Source: Ceratopteris richardii (Eukaryota; Streptophyta; Polypodiopsida; Polypodiales; Pteridaceae). From it: 64,000 nt of DNA. The notes beneath the pieces were generated by a model, which saw only the letters and a program-made list of their open reading frames with translations, had not been told where the DNA came from and searched no databases. The DNA is taken from the NCBI GenBank assembly GCA_020310875.1, contig CM035407.1, forward strand, positions 225,921,468-225,985,467, given 5' to 3'. Made by a program: the position numbers and the translations under genes. Each line of letters opens with the position of its first letter. Within the stretch, counting starts at the first letter, position 1. Shown here one piece after another: positions 40,666-53,776 of this stretch.

Positions 40666-42471
40666 AGAATGAAGCCCCACGAAAAGATATCACTATCTAC
40701 TGATGCGTGATCGTCTTTTGGAAAGCCTAGAGTTTCACCTCCTCACCTATGGTTATGTTACGAAGAGTATTGAAGAATTGAACCTGAAGGAAGAATAATA
40801 TGTAGAGGTGCAGAACAAATGACAAAGAGTTAGGAGAGAAAGGGGCACATGCAAGAAGTCATGCTTTGGATGGTGTAGATGTGGAATTCCATGAACCAGC
40901 AACCCAGGAGCCTTGACTCAACCAAAGCCCAAGTTCATGATAATGGTTCAAGTGCAGGTCCTGAGAGTTCTAACTTCTCAGTAGCTGTTCTTTACAGGGA
41001 GTAGAGTTGAGGTTGTCAATAATGGCTCATGTGTTGATCCTCATAGTTCTCAAGAGTTTTCAGACACAAAAAAAAACAGTGTTCTAGCTATTGATATTGG
41101 CTGACGTCGTTATCAGAAAAACCTTTCTGGTAGCTATTGATGATGATAGCATTCACACTCAAGGTGATCTTAAAGAATTCAAGAAGAAAATATTTATAAT
41201 GGTGAAGTTGTAAATGAATCAACAGACACTCAGAATGGTATAGTTGTAGAGGAGAAAGTACACTTAGAGCCCTTTGAATTCTCAGAAGTCCACTTGAACA
41301 GGAAGGAAGATGCACATACTAAGGAGCAAGCAGCTGAAAGTGGAGTTGTATCTGTGTTATCTTTTATTGCACCACCCAGATTGGGGGTAGGAAGGAACTC
41401 ACAAATGAACACTTGCATGTGAAAAGAGCCTGTGTTGCAACTTGTTGAGAATGGTGCTTGCCTATTAGAGTATGATACAGTCAAAGGTTTGGTTAAGAAC
41501 CTGGAGTAGTACCGAGTATTTGCAAACAGCTCCATAATACAGTTGGAAATATAGACAATGTGACTATGGAGGGTCAACTAGGGTTTTACAGGTAGATCAA
41601 AAAATACAGGACGCCCATCATATAGTGGAGAAGACGGAAAATGGGTAAATGAGGGCTTATCTGAGGTTGTAAATTCTGATGTAAAAGGTCATTCTCAGAA
41701 GTCAGAGAGTGTACAGATGTACAATCTGGTGAAAAGCATGTAATGGCAAACCTTAGAGAGGGTAAAATGTTGCCAGATGGAGTGGATGGGGATATGTCTC
41801 CAGGTCCTTGAATGTAAGAATTCAAGTTCTGTGATGGGTGGAGAGTCTAGACACCGAGTCTTAGAGGTTTTACCATAGCAAGAGAAAAGGAATGTGAGGG
41901 TTTCCAGAAGCTCATTTCAAGAAACTTAGTTTTAGGTTCATTGTCTGTGAAGGTGATTCAGAAAGACTAAGGTTTCTCCATGCTATGATATCATCTGGTT
42001 GTAGTTTTTGAGCAGTTCAATTAGTATGGAAGCATTTAATGGAGAATCAAGAAGTTCATACAACTGCTATAGATAATCCAATTGACATTTCACCATTGTG
42101 TGTGCAAGTTGTGAGTTATCCCATAAATATATGCATAGTTTTTGGTCAACCTCTTTCGTGTGATGAACCTGCTTCTCCTTCTGAATGTATGCTAAAATTA
42201 GTGGTGTCATTGAGTAATTGCTTGGAGTGCAATGATGAGAATGTGCAAGAGTTAGGAGTTCCCTCCATTTATGAAGCATGCCTCAATGTATGGAGAACCA
42301 TCTGTGGATTTTCAATTTATTTGTATATACCTGCTTCTTTGAGAGTATGCGTTCTAAAGTTCCATAATTAGTTGCTTCTATAATATGACCTTATTTCAAG
42401 GTGAATGGGTAAAAACAACAATGAAATTGGCAGTAAAGTATATATTTTGCATTGGGCTACAGGATAAAACA
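40666..42471 (+). pseudogene. further gene-like fragments, unassigned; likely LTR 3' part
   Basis: Coding-like stretches continue on the plus strand without a recognised domain: RLLESLEFHLLTYGYVTKSI near 40710, NGIVVEEKVHLEPFEFSEVH near 41230-41300, and GKWVNEGLSEVVNSDVKGHS near 41640-41690. The composition is Glu/Ser-rich. Sequence from about 42380 to 42471 ends AAAACA just before a primer-binding site. The whole block could therefore be the distal part of an LTR that contains host gene pieces. Confidence 0.4.
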
Positions 42472-42473
42472 TT

Positions 42474-42491
42474 TGGCGATCCTGCTGGGGA
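42474..42491 (+). promoter_or_regulatory. primer-binding site related to that of the giant element
   Basis: TGGCGATCCTGCTGGGGA differs by one base from the giant element's TGGCGATCCTACTGGGGA. It follows an LTR-like CA end (AAAACA, 42466-42471) after 2 nt. Downstream, GGGCTCGCCCGGTGCCCCACA resembles GGTTCGCCTAGCGCCACA of the giant element's leader. Confidence 0.65.
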
Positions 42492-43284
42492 TGCAAGCTG
42501 AGCACATCCTATCAAGGATTTTTGTGGGCTCGCCCGGTGCCCCACAGTGCGGCACAGCTTGCGATCGAATCACAAAAAAGAGGATGTTTGGTGGTGTTGC
42601 AGCTATTGCTAGAAGTGCTGGCACAGGTCATGGCAAGGACTCAGCAGAAAATGAAGAAGAGGAGGTAGAGATAAGGGCTATCATGAAAATCAGAAGTTGG
42701 ATAAATTCAAATGTAATGATGTGGGATTGATTGCCACTATGGAGCATGATGAAAATGATAAATAAGCAGATGTGATTTGGTAGAGTATTCTAAAGATAGC
42801 TGTGGACCCTAAGAGCTGAACAGCTAGTGGTGCAGAGACTTCTTGGTCATAAACTCCTGTCACTGATTTGACAGCGATGGAGCAAGGAAGAGAGACATTT
42901 CTTTATATAAAATTTGATAAAGTGTGTGAGTTGGTTAGGTTTCATGCAGAACTTGCAAGCAGATATTGATGCTTCCTCATCGACACTGCAAGATGCCAAG
43001 GATAAAGTTTTGGAAAAGTCGACATGACATGGCAGATGGTATGAAGCATGTGTCTGAGCCATTTAAAAAGGTGGCTAGGGCCATGTCTGTCCTTATTGTG
43101 AACATACATTTTCATTAGAAGAAGAAGTTGATTGGGTTAGAAAGCAAAGAGCCAATGGTGCAAGCACAACAAATCATTAGTGAGAATTGGCTTCATATTC
43201 TTCACAGGCAGAGTTGAGAGTACGACAAGTAGAAAAGCACAAGCTAGTGTATGAGGAATATATAATTAGCAAAATTGAATAAAT
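42492..43284 (+). other. leader and gene-like sequence behind the second primer-binding site
   Basis: The leader has an open frame (42452-42730) with FGGVAAIARSAGTGHGKD and an acidic run (AENEEEEVEI). Further gene-like words lie near 43040-43180 (HVSEPFKKVARAMSVLIVN). No gag was recognised. The stretch stops at a copia fragment in the opposite orientation. Confidence 0.4.
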
Positions 43285-45183
43285 TTAACAGGTTGCACAT
43301 GGAACGGAGCTTTTTGATGACACAATTATAGCTTTACTTTCAGATGAAAACATCCATAATTTTCTTGAATGATCATCAATAAAAGTGACAAAATATCTAT
43401 TACCAACCACTGATCGTTGTTGTGATGGTCCCCATACATCTGTGTGTATCAAGTGGAGGACATTCCTTGCCACGTAGTTGCTCTTCTTGAATGGTTGTCT
43501 AGTTTGCTTTCCTAGTGTGCATGCTTCACAAAACTCATGTAGTCCACCATCGTTGAATCTTGGAAGACCTCTTACCACTTCATGGTTGCTCATGTCCTTG
43601 AGCTTAGGAATGTTGATATGTCCAAAACTTTTGTGCCACAAATTGATTTCAGCAATCCTCTTGTTTCCAAATTGAATATACATCACCTTTCCATGTGGTT
43701 GTTGAATGTCCAAAGTGAACATCCTACCTTCTTTCCCTCCTTGAGCAATGACCTTGAATCCATCTTTTGGATTCTTTATAAAGCAGCCTTTTTCATTGAA
43801 GATAACATGATATCCTTTGTCTACCATTTGTCCTACTGAAACCAAATTCTTTGCAATAGTAGGAACATGAAGAACATCAGTCAATACCTTCTTGTCTCCA
43901 AGCTTGATATCTCCAACATGCTCAATTGCATGTTTAGTTTCATTGGTCTCCACACATCCTTTTCCACTTGGAGCTTGTAGCTTTGAGAATAAATATCCTT
44001 GGCATGTCATATGGTTGCTACAACATGAATCTGTAAACCATTTTTTATCATCACTTCTCGAGCTCTTGTACTCATGCTTCATGGCAAGCATGGTTTGCTT
44101 GTCTCCTTCACTTGATGTACTCCCATAGTTATTTTGGCTCCTTTCGTTGCCTCCATTCAGCCTTCCATTGTTTTGCCAACAATCATTTGCATAATGTCCT
44201 AGTTTACCACAATGATAACATGTTATACTTTTATGAGGATTGTATGAACCTCGACCTCTTCCTCTATTTCTTCCTCGACCTCTTCCATGTGTGTTTTCAT
44301 TTGAGTTCTCCTTGTTGTCCTCCGAGTTGTGTTGGCTAGAATTTGTGTTGTTGTAGCTTCTTCCTCTTCCTCTCGAGCTTGCTCTTGAGGTTCCTTCCTT
44401 TACCTTGACCTGCATATAACATTTGATTATGGCTATCCTTATCTTTGTTGCCTCCTCCTCGTTGAGCAACCTCTTCAACCACAAGATTTGGTATAATCTC
44501 ATCGAATGTTGGTAGAGAATCTCTATAAAGAATGTTTGTGATGAGGTGCTTCCACTTTTCTTCACTCCTCAAGCTATTGAAGGCTGTTTGGATGATGTCT
44601 TCCTCTTCTATCTTGCATCGAACTGATGCTAGCTGATCTCGAAGCTCCTTGATCATCAATGTATACTCACTAATGCTTTGTTTTGAGCTTTTCTTCATGT
44701 TGTTGAGCTCATTCTTGAGTTGCCCTTCGAGACCTTGTTGAGGTAGCATACACCTTCTCCAATGCTTCCCAAACTTCCTTGGCTGTCTCTAAGCCTTGCA
44801 CATGACCAATCATAGTGTTAGAAATAACTTGTGAAATGAGGAACATCATCCTTCGATTCCTCTCTTCCCAATCAACAAATTGTCTCCTTTGTGCTGGAGT
44901 AATGTTGGGATCTTGAAGGTCCACAGGTTGTGGATGATCTCCAATAACTAAGCTCCATAAACCTTTACCTTTAAGGTAATTTGTCATTCTATACCTTCAA
45001 GACTAAAAATTATCTTTATCTAACTTCTCAACTTGTTGTCCTAAATTAGCCATTGAAGACTTCCAAGTTTGAAGTTTACCTTAGTTATGTTCTGGCGCTT
45101 TGTCTTGACTTTAAAAAGCTCCCCCTTGATTTATATCCTTTCCTTTACTTCAGCTCCAATACTTTGCCTCTTCAATCTCCAAT

Positions 45184-45195
45184 GCTCTGATACCA
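45184..45195 (-). promoter_or_regulatory. copia primer-binding site (methionine type)
   Basis: Minus strand TGGTATCAGAGC, 2 nt inside the LTR end TGTTAGAG (45198). Confidence 0.85.
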
Positions 45196-45197
45196 AT

Positions 45198-45900
45198 TGT
45201 TAGAGAATTCCTCTCCTATTCGCAGTGAAAAGTGTAGAAGACCTTCTCAGAATCAAGACTTTTACCAATAGTTGAACCTTCAAATCAAAACTGGTATCAC
45301 CTCAAAAATGCAATGAACTTGAAACTTTGGTCACTTAAACTAAACACATATAGCTTTCTAATGAGCTATCAAACACTCAATTTGGAGTAGTTTTGGTTTG
45401 GCAAATCTGTGCCTCAAAAAAGGTTGCCTATCCACTCAAATAGGCTGAAAACTATACTTCACTAGAAACTGAATAACTCATAGAGCATAAAGATTTTGAT
45501 AAAACTATTCTAGAGAAAGGAATTTCTCAAGATAATTCTTTCCAATGAATGTTTAAACTATAAAAATTGATACATATATTGAGAGATAGGACTCTCACAA
45601 TCAGGCTACCCAGAAATTGGTATGCGGCTAGACATAGTCTATGAGAGTGAAGAGAACGAAATGACTCAAACCAAATGAACTACCTGCAAGGGGACTTCCA
45701 TGCCTTCTTCCTCTGTTCTTGAGTGTCATCCCTTGCTTCTTTTATAGCCAAGTGTCCAAAAACTCTCATGATGAGTTTGAGAGCTCTTCTCCATAACTCT
45801 TCCACTACTTTGAGTAGCCACTCCTCTTCTAGTTCAGCTTTTTTTGGATTTGATTCTCTTTTGATTGATTCTCTTTTGACCTCCACTACTTGCTGAAGTA
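45198..45900 (-). repeat. 5' LTR of the copia fragment
   Basis: The inner border at 45198 is fixed by the primer-binding site. The outer border is uncertain because no second LTR is present in the window. It contains CTCTTTTGATTGATTCTCTTTT-type short repeats near 45855. Confidence 0.55.
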
Positions 45901-45999
45901 AATGCTTCCATTTTTCATTTTTTTATTTTCCTTCCATTTGAAGAAAATCCTTTTTGCAAAAATATATACGACTTTGTTTCTTTATTTTTTACCATTAAT

Positions 46000-46650
46000 G
46001 AACTCTTCAATTGTTGATCTAGGTAACACTAACTCTTTAATTTTACACTCTGTTGAGATTGGAAGTGGTTTAGCTAGCCACTTCTTGATGAAGCAGTCAT
46101 GGGGAGGGTCTGATAATTTAGCCATCAATGTCTTGGCTCTAGTGACATTTTGGAAAGGTCTCCCTAGGGCCTAGTCTTAGATTTTCTAACTCTTCAATAA
46201 TATTTTGGTTGTGTTTCCTTGTTGGAACTGTGTCTTAAATGCTTCCTTCATTAGGTCCCACGTAGTGAAGTGATTATCGACAAATTGACTAAACCATTTA
46301 TCTACTAACCCTTCTAATGTTGCTAGGAAAAGAATAAAAAATGCATCTTCTCTTCCCATCAAACCCTTGTCTTACATAAAGCCAAAAATCTCCTAATATG
46401 TTCATCTGGGTCTTCTTGTGCTAATTCCTTGAGAGATGGAAATTTGATATTTAATATGGAGAGTAGAGTCTTTAAGTCTACCTGAGCTTCCATGTTTCTC
46501 ACTAATGATGTTGATGACAGAGGGCTGACTGACCTTCGAAGAACTTTTCTTCTTATTCGTTTGCAAGGGACCCTCAAAGTTTGAGACCAGGTTGTGGTCA
46601 TGAGCTGCTCATTCTTCTCTTAGGCTAAGAGAATTCCAAATAGAAGAAAG
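46000..46650 (-). mobile_element. LTR retroelement gag fragment
   Basis: Minus-strand frames read FPSLKELAQEDPDEHIRRFL (46601-46359), then words of the gag core around 46330-46080 (WFSQFVDNHF-like, LPISTE). This is a gypsy-type gag start without pol. Old and broken. Confidence 0.6.
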
Positions 46651-47410
46651 ATGACCCCTCAAACTAGCACTATTGGTATCCTTGCACTTCTTCTACACTT
46701 TGCAAATATTGCTTCTCCTATGCTCAAGCCTCCTTGTGGTCCAACTGGGCATGCCAATTTTTTTTTGGGGGATTCCTTTGCAAAAAGGTACTTTAGTGTT
46801 TGTAGGAGAAGGAAGAAGAAGAAGAAGTGAAGCACAGACACTGAAATCTTCTATATATGATTACCAATAGGAAATATACAATAATGATGTCCAAACAAGA
46901 ACAAGTGATCTGTGTGCGGAGTGCTTTGTTCCAAAGAATACACACACACAAGGTTACAAGATAGTCAAAGTTCCTTATGCCACCAACCTTGTCTACACTA
47001 GAACTCCACCTTCTCCAAGAGCTTGCTGTTGTGCACACCTTGCACTCAAGCTTAGGGTAGGAGGGAGAGGAACACCTTCTATCGATGTGCACACCTCTTC
47101 AATGGCCACCTTGGTTGCCTTGCTTCTAGTTCTCTACACCCTTCTCTGCACACGCCAGATCACTCCTCTTGCACACTGTTTCTCACACTTTCTCTGTGGT
47201 GTGCCCTGATTGAATGTCCCTTGCTCTTCTCACCTAGTGTAGACTATCTCTCTCTTGCTTAGACTAACTCTTGGAATAATGCATGCCCATGCTTTGTGTG
47301 TCGATTCACTTATGTATGCTGCTCCTAGCTGATAGAGTATCTTGGTGCTCGCTTTGATGTCCCAAGAATGTCTCAAAATGTGTATAGCCAATGACTCCCT
47401 ATTTTGATAT
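46651..47410. other. no recognisable gene; possibly LTR-derived
   Basis: Contains an AGAAG run near 46808-46828 and CACACACACA near 46940. No coding similarity; no LTR partner found in the window. Confidence 0.4.
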
Positions 47411-50400
47411 GTAGTGACTTTAGGATATATTTTCCATATACTTTTCCTATTTTATCCTCTACACCCAAAGACAAGTCTACGAGAACATCTTGTGTGAAGA
47501 TAGTCCAAAGAAGAAGCAGTTTCTTGTTTTGCATTACACTTGGTCATGATTTAGTAGTTTTGATAAAGAATTGCATTGAGAGAAAGAAAAGCAGCAGATT
47601 CGAAGACAACTTGTACGTTATGACTCATATGTATGAGTTATATATAAGTTGAAGATTTTGAGTAGGCAACTTATATGTTCCCTCAAAGAATTCTTGGTGC
47701 GTCAATACAGAGCTACTTATATGACAAGTTGTAGAGAAGTATATTTATTCTTTATCTAACTCTTAAGGTAAAAGAGTTTTTTGTAGCAGATGTTGAAGAC
47801 TTGGGTTGAGGTTTTATGTTTGGAAAATGTTACCTCATATTCAGTACTTTCAAAAAACTTCAAAAAATTCAGATTGTTGATGTACAAGTCAATAGAGAAT
47901 CTACTTTCTATGATTGTCTAGACTTTTGGATACATGTTTGTATTTAAAAAGGTGTTCCATCATATCCTATCACTTGATTGAGAAGTTGAGTTAGCCAAAA
48001 GAAAGTCAAGCAGGTACTGTCACATTTCACCCGAGTAAAATATGAAAGATATGAAGTATCAACTTGCAGCTTTTGGAGTTCTCAAGGTGAGAAGTTTTTC
48101 CACTTATGTTTCAAGTAGGGATTGCAAATTCTTGGAAGGATTTGTTTGAAGAAAAGTTTTACAACTTTTTGAGAAGCATGACACTTGGAGACATTCAGGT
48201 AGCAAATCAAACATTCATTCATGAAGGTTTGATGAGAGCAAATTCTACACAGGAGAGATCATTGATCTTGAATGATCTTGAATGATCATGTTGAGTATTT
48301 ATGAGTCAGTTCTTTATCCTTTGTTTGTGAAGATTCTTAGCAATGGAAGAAGTAAGTCAAAGATTCCGATTCTATCAGATTTGTGTTGCAAAGAAAAAGA
48401 AGATACTTGTTATGTTACAGAAGGTTATGAATCCTATAAAGCTTTCAGCAAGGTTTTGTTATGTTAGGTTCAGCTAACCTTATTCTACAATTTGGAAAGC
48501 TGAGGAATGACATGGAAAGCTATTGGCATGTGTACAATGATAATAAAAAGGATTCAGAGATTTTGTTTCAAATACAGGTATTGATCACTGAACATCAGAT
48601 TTATGAAGGAAGACGTTCCATATTTCATAAAGTTTGATATATTTGAAGAATACTGGATACTAGTGTTAAATCATCCAGGGGGGTGATGAAACATGAAGAC
48701 TTATTTTCAGCCGTATGTGAAAGAATACAGATTCATACTTACAGGTATTCCTATATCAGGTATTCCTATATTTCCTTTGTCAACTTCTCTTTATGTTCCA
48801 GCTTTGTAAGAAGAAGGAAGAAGGAGAATGTCTGGAGAAAGTTCCTAAGAGGTGTTCCTATTCAGGAGAAGGTTCCAGAGTTCTATTGAAGAGAAGCTTG
48901 ATATTTCAGAGAGGTATATTTTAGAGGTGCGCACATATATGTTTATACCAGGTTTTGAAGGAAAGAGGTATGAAGGATTTAAAGGATGAAGACATGATGA
49001 CATCATAGATTTTTTTGATGAGACTCATATTTTAGTTGATTTCAGTTGATTTCAATTGAGTTGAGTTGATTTGACTTGAGTACAGTCAGAGATGAACTAG
49101 CAGTGTTCATAATACACTAAGTTATGAGTTGACAATCACAGGTTCCAGGATTCAGTTCTTGATTTTGTTTAGTGTATTTACACGACACAGCAGAAGTACA
49201 TTGAGAAACCTTTTTCGTAAGGTAAATGCAAATATGTGGATCCTAGTGTATGTTTTCAGGTTTTTGAAAACATGAGATAGCAGGTTCAGAAACAGTTCAT
49301 GCTATATTTATTGTCAAGCAATGATTGCTTGATGTATACACTATTGGATATCTAGTTTGCATATTTTTCTCAAGTATTATGGTTCATATTCAGCAAGTTC
49401 AGATTTTTTGAAGGAAAGTCAAATTCAGTTTTGAAGAAGACTTTTGAAGAAAAGGTTTGAAGTTCTGAAGTGTGGGACTACAAGCTTGAAGCTTGTGGTA
49501 ATATGCAGTTTTGATAGTTTGCAGATTCTGTTCAATTTGTACCAATATGACATTGCAGGGGGGATTGTTGGAAACAATGTCATATTGTGCATATCCCAAT
49601 TGGTCAAGATTGTCCAACTTATAGCATAAGTAGCTATATTTATTAAGCTTTGTACAACCAAAAGTTGCTAGCGCGCTATGGACAAATCGCAATCACGGAA
49701 CGCCGACGGATTTCTTCTTTTTTGCATGAGAGAGCGATCGTATTACGAATACTTCACCTAACTTTCAACACAAGCCTTGAGCTTGGACCTCAATAGAGGT
49801 GGTGTTTCGTCTAGCACATGGGGCAGCCATGGTGCTAATTTGAAGCATGTTGAGGAGCAGCTATGGAGTTCTTCTTGGAGAAGATGTAGAGTGTGCTCAC
49901 ACTCTTTCTCATGAAGAGGAGGTTATCTCTTGTTCATGGAAAGAAGACTTGGTCATTAGCAGCTTGATGGTGAGGATCGACCATCTACATGGTGTATTTG
50001 AAGATTGTCTTCTACATGAAGATTTCGGGCTACTTCAAAGAAATTGGATGGTGTTTAACATAAGATTTACAGCTTATGTTAAGTATTCAAGTACATATTC
50101 TCTTTATGGACACAGGTACTACTTGCAGGTTATGGAGGCAGTAGCATCCATATCAGGAGGAGTCATATTCGGCATAGGTACAAGAGAAACAGTACGTATA
50201 TGCTTTATGCATATTTTGATGAGGTGTTTGAGAAGGTGTGTTCACATGAGTTTGAGGATTTCCGGCAGCAAACTTGTTAGCATCCTTTGCTACTTTTTAA
50301 GTATGTGATCTTTTCACACACGTATCTGACTTAGGGTCTTTCATAGCCTAAGGTTAGATGAGGGTTTGTTGATTATCAGTTTCACACTGATCCTTCCTCT

Positions 50401-50786
50401 TCAGTCACTTATATTCACTCTTCTATAACCTATTAGGTCACACATCTCATGTATATTCAGATTTCTGCCCATACATCTGAATATGTTTGTTACATTTGTA
50501 CATTCACTCTTCCATCTATTTCTCATCATAGAGTGGTTGAGAGTTTTGCTCCCACATTGTACATTGAACATTGGTTTATATGATACTATGAGTAAGCGAT
50601 GGCTTACATAACACCTTACACATGTCGTCTATTCTTTCTCTATCTTTGTCTCATCATTTGTATCATTAAATGTGGTATGTTCATGTTTTGTCAATATTGA
50701 AGATTGCTAGATTCTGTGTTGTATATGCTGGACCTATGGAACCATGGACCTGTGATATGAGCTATAGGCCTACCTCATTTCCAACA
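47410..50786 (+). mobile_element. copia-derived element with decayed internal region, plus strand
   Basis: 3' LTR at 49566-50786 preceded by a polypurine tract. The internal 2.1 kb has no usable open frame, yet it retains recognisable traces of a copia pol shared with 51000-53700 (CCAGGATTCAGTTC, ACATTGAGAAA, GGGGGGTGATGAA). It pairs with a minus-strand copy at 56889-60400, where the same internal sequence is found inverted. Likely mobilised in trans, like other large non-coding LTR derivatives. Confidence 0.75.
49566..50786 (+). repeat. 3' LTR of the copia-derived element
   Basis: 1221 bp, starts TGTTGGAAACAATG after GCAGGGGGGAT and ends CATTTCCAACA. It aligns in reverse with 56889-58240. 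Open frames inside (such as 49847-50308) are shared LTR sequence and not confirmed genes. Confidence 0.85.
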
Positions 50787-53776
50787 TAGATTACTTCCTA
50801 CTGAAGAGCAATCTAGATGGGATTCAAAAGATGCACTAGCACTTTCATATATTGGTATGGGAGTGAAGAGGCTACCTCTCGACAAGCTTGGTTGGAGTAA
50901 GAGAATATCTATTAGAGAAAAAACCCTGGTAGGAAAGATCATCTAAGGAGACAGCTAGCCAACACAAGGATGAAAGTTGGTAAATCGATTCAGTCACATA
51001 TTTTGAATCTTAAAGATTTATGAGATCAACTACTGAATGTTGGAGTCAACATTTCATATGAAGAGATGGTAAACACACTTCTAAACTCACTTCCATCTAC
51101 ATACCGTGCTTTTGTTACTTCTTTATCCCTCTCTACAAGAGATAGAGAAATTTCATTTGAAGAGCTACAGTTCCTATTACTTCAAGATGAAGATCAATAA
51201 AAGGGTATGGAAGCGGATGATGAAGCCATGTTATCATTGTCAAAGGGAAAGAAGAAGAAGAATGAGACAAAGAAGGAGCAGAAGATTCAACAATCCAAGA
51301 AGGAAAGTAAGTCTTCTAATCCAAAGTCTTCCAGTCGTTTTCCTAATGCTTCCTCTAAACCCAAAGAAAAATCTTCAACTAAATTTGATTCAAAGAAAGG
51401 AGTATGCCATTAATATAAGAAGCTAGGTCATTTTATAGCAAAATATAGAGCAATGATTTTTAATGAGAAGATGAAAGCATCAAATAATAGTGTTGAAGAT
51501 TATCCAAAACCTAGATCTTCAAAGGTAGATTCAGATGTATGTGTTACTATTGAAGAAATAGCCTTTGATCATGCAACATTAAATTTAATCTTAGATAATC
51601 CTTGGATTTTAGATTCTGGAGCTACTAAGCATATGACAGGTTGTCGAAAGTTATTTTCTTCCCTTTCAAACTCTTCAGGTAGAAGAGTGACCATTGCAGA
51701 TGGTCATGATTTGGATGTTGTGGGTGTGGGAGAAGCAAACGTAAAGTCTAGAGTAGGTGGAAATTTCACAATTTCTAATGTTCTTTTGTTCTAGACATCA
51801 AGAAGAATTTGCTTTCTATATCTACTTTCTTGTCAGATGGTTATAAAGTAGTTTTTACGAAAGATTCATGTCAAATCCTTTCACTTCAAGGTGAAAATAG
51901 AAGTGGCATGTTTGTATTGTCCAAAATTAGTCATGCTAATGTTACTATGTCTACTACACATAAGGAGAACATGAAGTTATGGCATGCTAGATTTGATCAT
52001 ATTAGTTACACAACTCTCAAGCATATCAAAGATCAAGGTAAGGTGGATATTTTGCGTACTTTTCCTTTACCAGATGATGCAGAGTCATGTGAAGGATGTC
52101 TTGAAGAAAAGCTTCACAAACTCCCTTTCAAGAAACATGGATTTATCACGGCCACAAGGAAGTTGCAAATCATACATTGAGATGTGAATGATCCGATGAG
52201 AATAGATTCTATTCAAGGTTTCAGGTACTTTCTTATGTGCATTGATGATTTCTCAAGATATTCATGGATTTATGGTCTTAAAGTGAAGTCAGAGGTTCTT
52301 CCTACTTTCAAGAAGTTCTTAGCTATGGGTGAAAATGAAAGTCAGTCAAAGATCCAGAGTTTGAGAAGTGATAGAGGAGGAGAGTACATTTCTAAAGACT
52401 TTAAGTCTTTTCTTGAAGACAAAGGTATCTCTCATCAACTCACTATTGCTTACATGCCAGAACAAAATGGTATTGCAGAGAGAGAAAGAATAGGATACTT
52501 GTTGAGATCATGCATAGTATGATGCGATCCAAAAGGCTTTCTCCCAAGTTTTGGTTTGATGCAGTACATACAACTAATCACATTCTGAATAGGTCTTCCA
52601 CAAAAGCTTTGAAGGTCATTACACCTTATGAAGCTTATTATGGGTAGAAGCTCAATGTGAGTTACTTCAAAGTTTTTGGTTCCCTAGCTTATGTTCACAT
52701 TGAGAAGAAGGATTGTGGTAAGCTTGATGTAAAAGCCATTGAAATAGTCTTTATTGGTTAGGCATTTGAAAGCAAAGGATACAGATTCTATGTTCCAGAT
52801 ACAGGTGATGTCCTACTCTCACACAATGCATATATTGCAGGAAGCTAGATTTATGATAAGAAGGAAGAAATTCCACATTTCATAAAGGCAAATGACTATG
52901 CATTTTTCAGAAGGAATTTGGATGCTTACATTCATCCATACAAGGGGGGTGATGAACCTTCTTAAATCCTAAGAGATACAAGTGAAGAGAGAATTTCATT
53001 ACCTACACGAGTACCTAGTCCTACATCAGGACCTCTTGAAGTTCCGACTTATGAAGTTGGAGAAGGTTCGAGAGTTTCAGAAGAAAGAGATACTAAAGAA
53101 CTAGAAGATATACCACCACTTTTTAGAAATAGGCCAAAGTGGTTATATCAAACTCAAAACGATATTGGTATAAAAGAATATACTCGAAGAACTAGAACTC
53201 AGACCAAAAGACAAGGAGACCACGTAAATTATGTAGAATATTTTGAGATTCATAATGTTTTGGCCCTTAATTCAATTGAGAATGAACCAGCTAATGTTCA
53301 AGATGCAGTACAAAGTGATGCGATTATCACAAGTCCCAGGATTCAGTTCATGTACAAAGATGAGTGTATCTACATGACACAACAAAAATACATTGAGAAA
53401 TTATTGGAAAGGTTTGAGATGACAGATTCCAAGCCTATGCAGACACCTATGGATGTTAATATATTATTACAGTCAAAAGCAGATTTAGAACCATTTGATG
53501 CTACATTATATAGTCAAGCAATTGTTGCTTGATATATTTATGTAATACAGGACCAGACATTTAGTTTGCAGTTTCTCAAGTATCTAGGTTCATGCACAGT
53601 CCATTAAAGATTTAGTGGAAATTAGTTAAGAGATATTTGCAGACATCAGAACTTTTGCACGTTATTAAACTTTGTAACATTGTTACATTGAAGGGGGGAT
53701 CGTTGGATTCAATACCAAATGGTCCAACAATAACTATATTACCTCCCTGTCCAAACCCATGCGACTATCATAATCG
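50787..53776 (+). mobile_element. Ty1/copia element: gag, protease, integrase, RT end, start of 3' LTR
   Basis: Gag core around 50930-51200 (RQLANTRMKVGKSIQSH, FVTSLSLSTRDREISFEELQ), a basic linker, protease (WILDSGATKHMTG, 51600-51640) and GAG-pre-integrase (MKLWHARFDHISYTTLKHI). Integrase (DDFSRYSWIYGLK, SLRSDRGGEYISKDFKSFL) and a small RT C-terminal part (YMTQQKYIEKLLERFEMTD) follow. A polypurine tract AAGGGGGGAT at 53691-53700 is followed by an LTR start, cut off at 53776 by the next element. No primer-binding site follows the LTR at 50786, so the 5' end is missing. Broken several times. Confidence 0.88.

Larger units (their letters stand above)
43285..45900 (-). mobile_element. Ty1/copia fragment: gag, protease, integrase start, 5' LTR
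   Basis: Minus strand. 5' LTR from 45198 upward, a methionine-type primer-binding site, and gag (44987-44336: MTNYLKGKGLWSLVIGDHPQ, YATSTRSRRATQ). A CCHC knuckle (CYHCGKLGHYANDC), a protease-like WFTDSCCSNHMTCQ, a GAG-pre-integrase LWHKSFGHINIPKL and an integrase start (HTDVWGPSQQRSV) follow. RT and RNase H are not present here. Truncated and broken in a few places. Confidence 0.88.

Noticed and set aside
38900-43284. Helitron carrying the gene fragments
   Set aside because: Possible in principle, but I saw no convincing TC start or hairpin-CTRR end, whereas an LTR-type end with a primer-binding site and related leader is present. Not fully excluded.
49847-50308. 153-aa frame as a host gene (relatives at 57445-57816 and 61185-61547)
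   Set aside because: Lies inside an LTR and recurs in every LTR copy in the window; no recognised domain. It may be LTR-derived peptide coding by chance.
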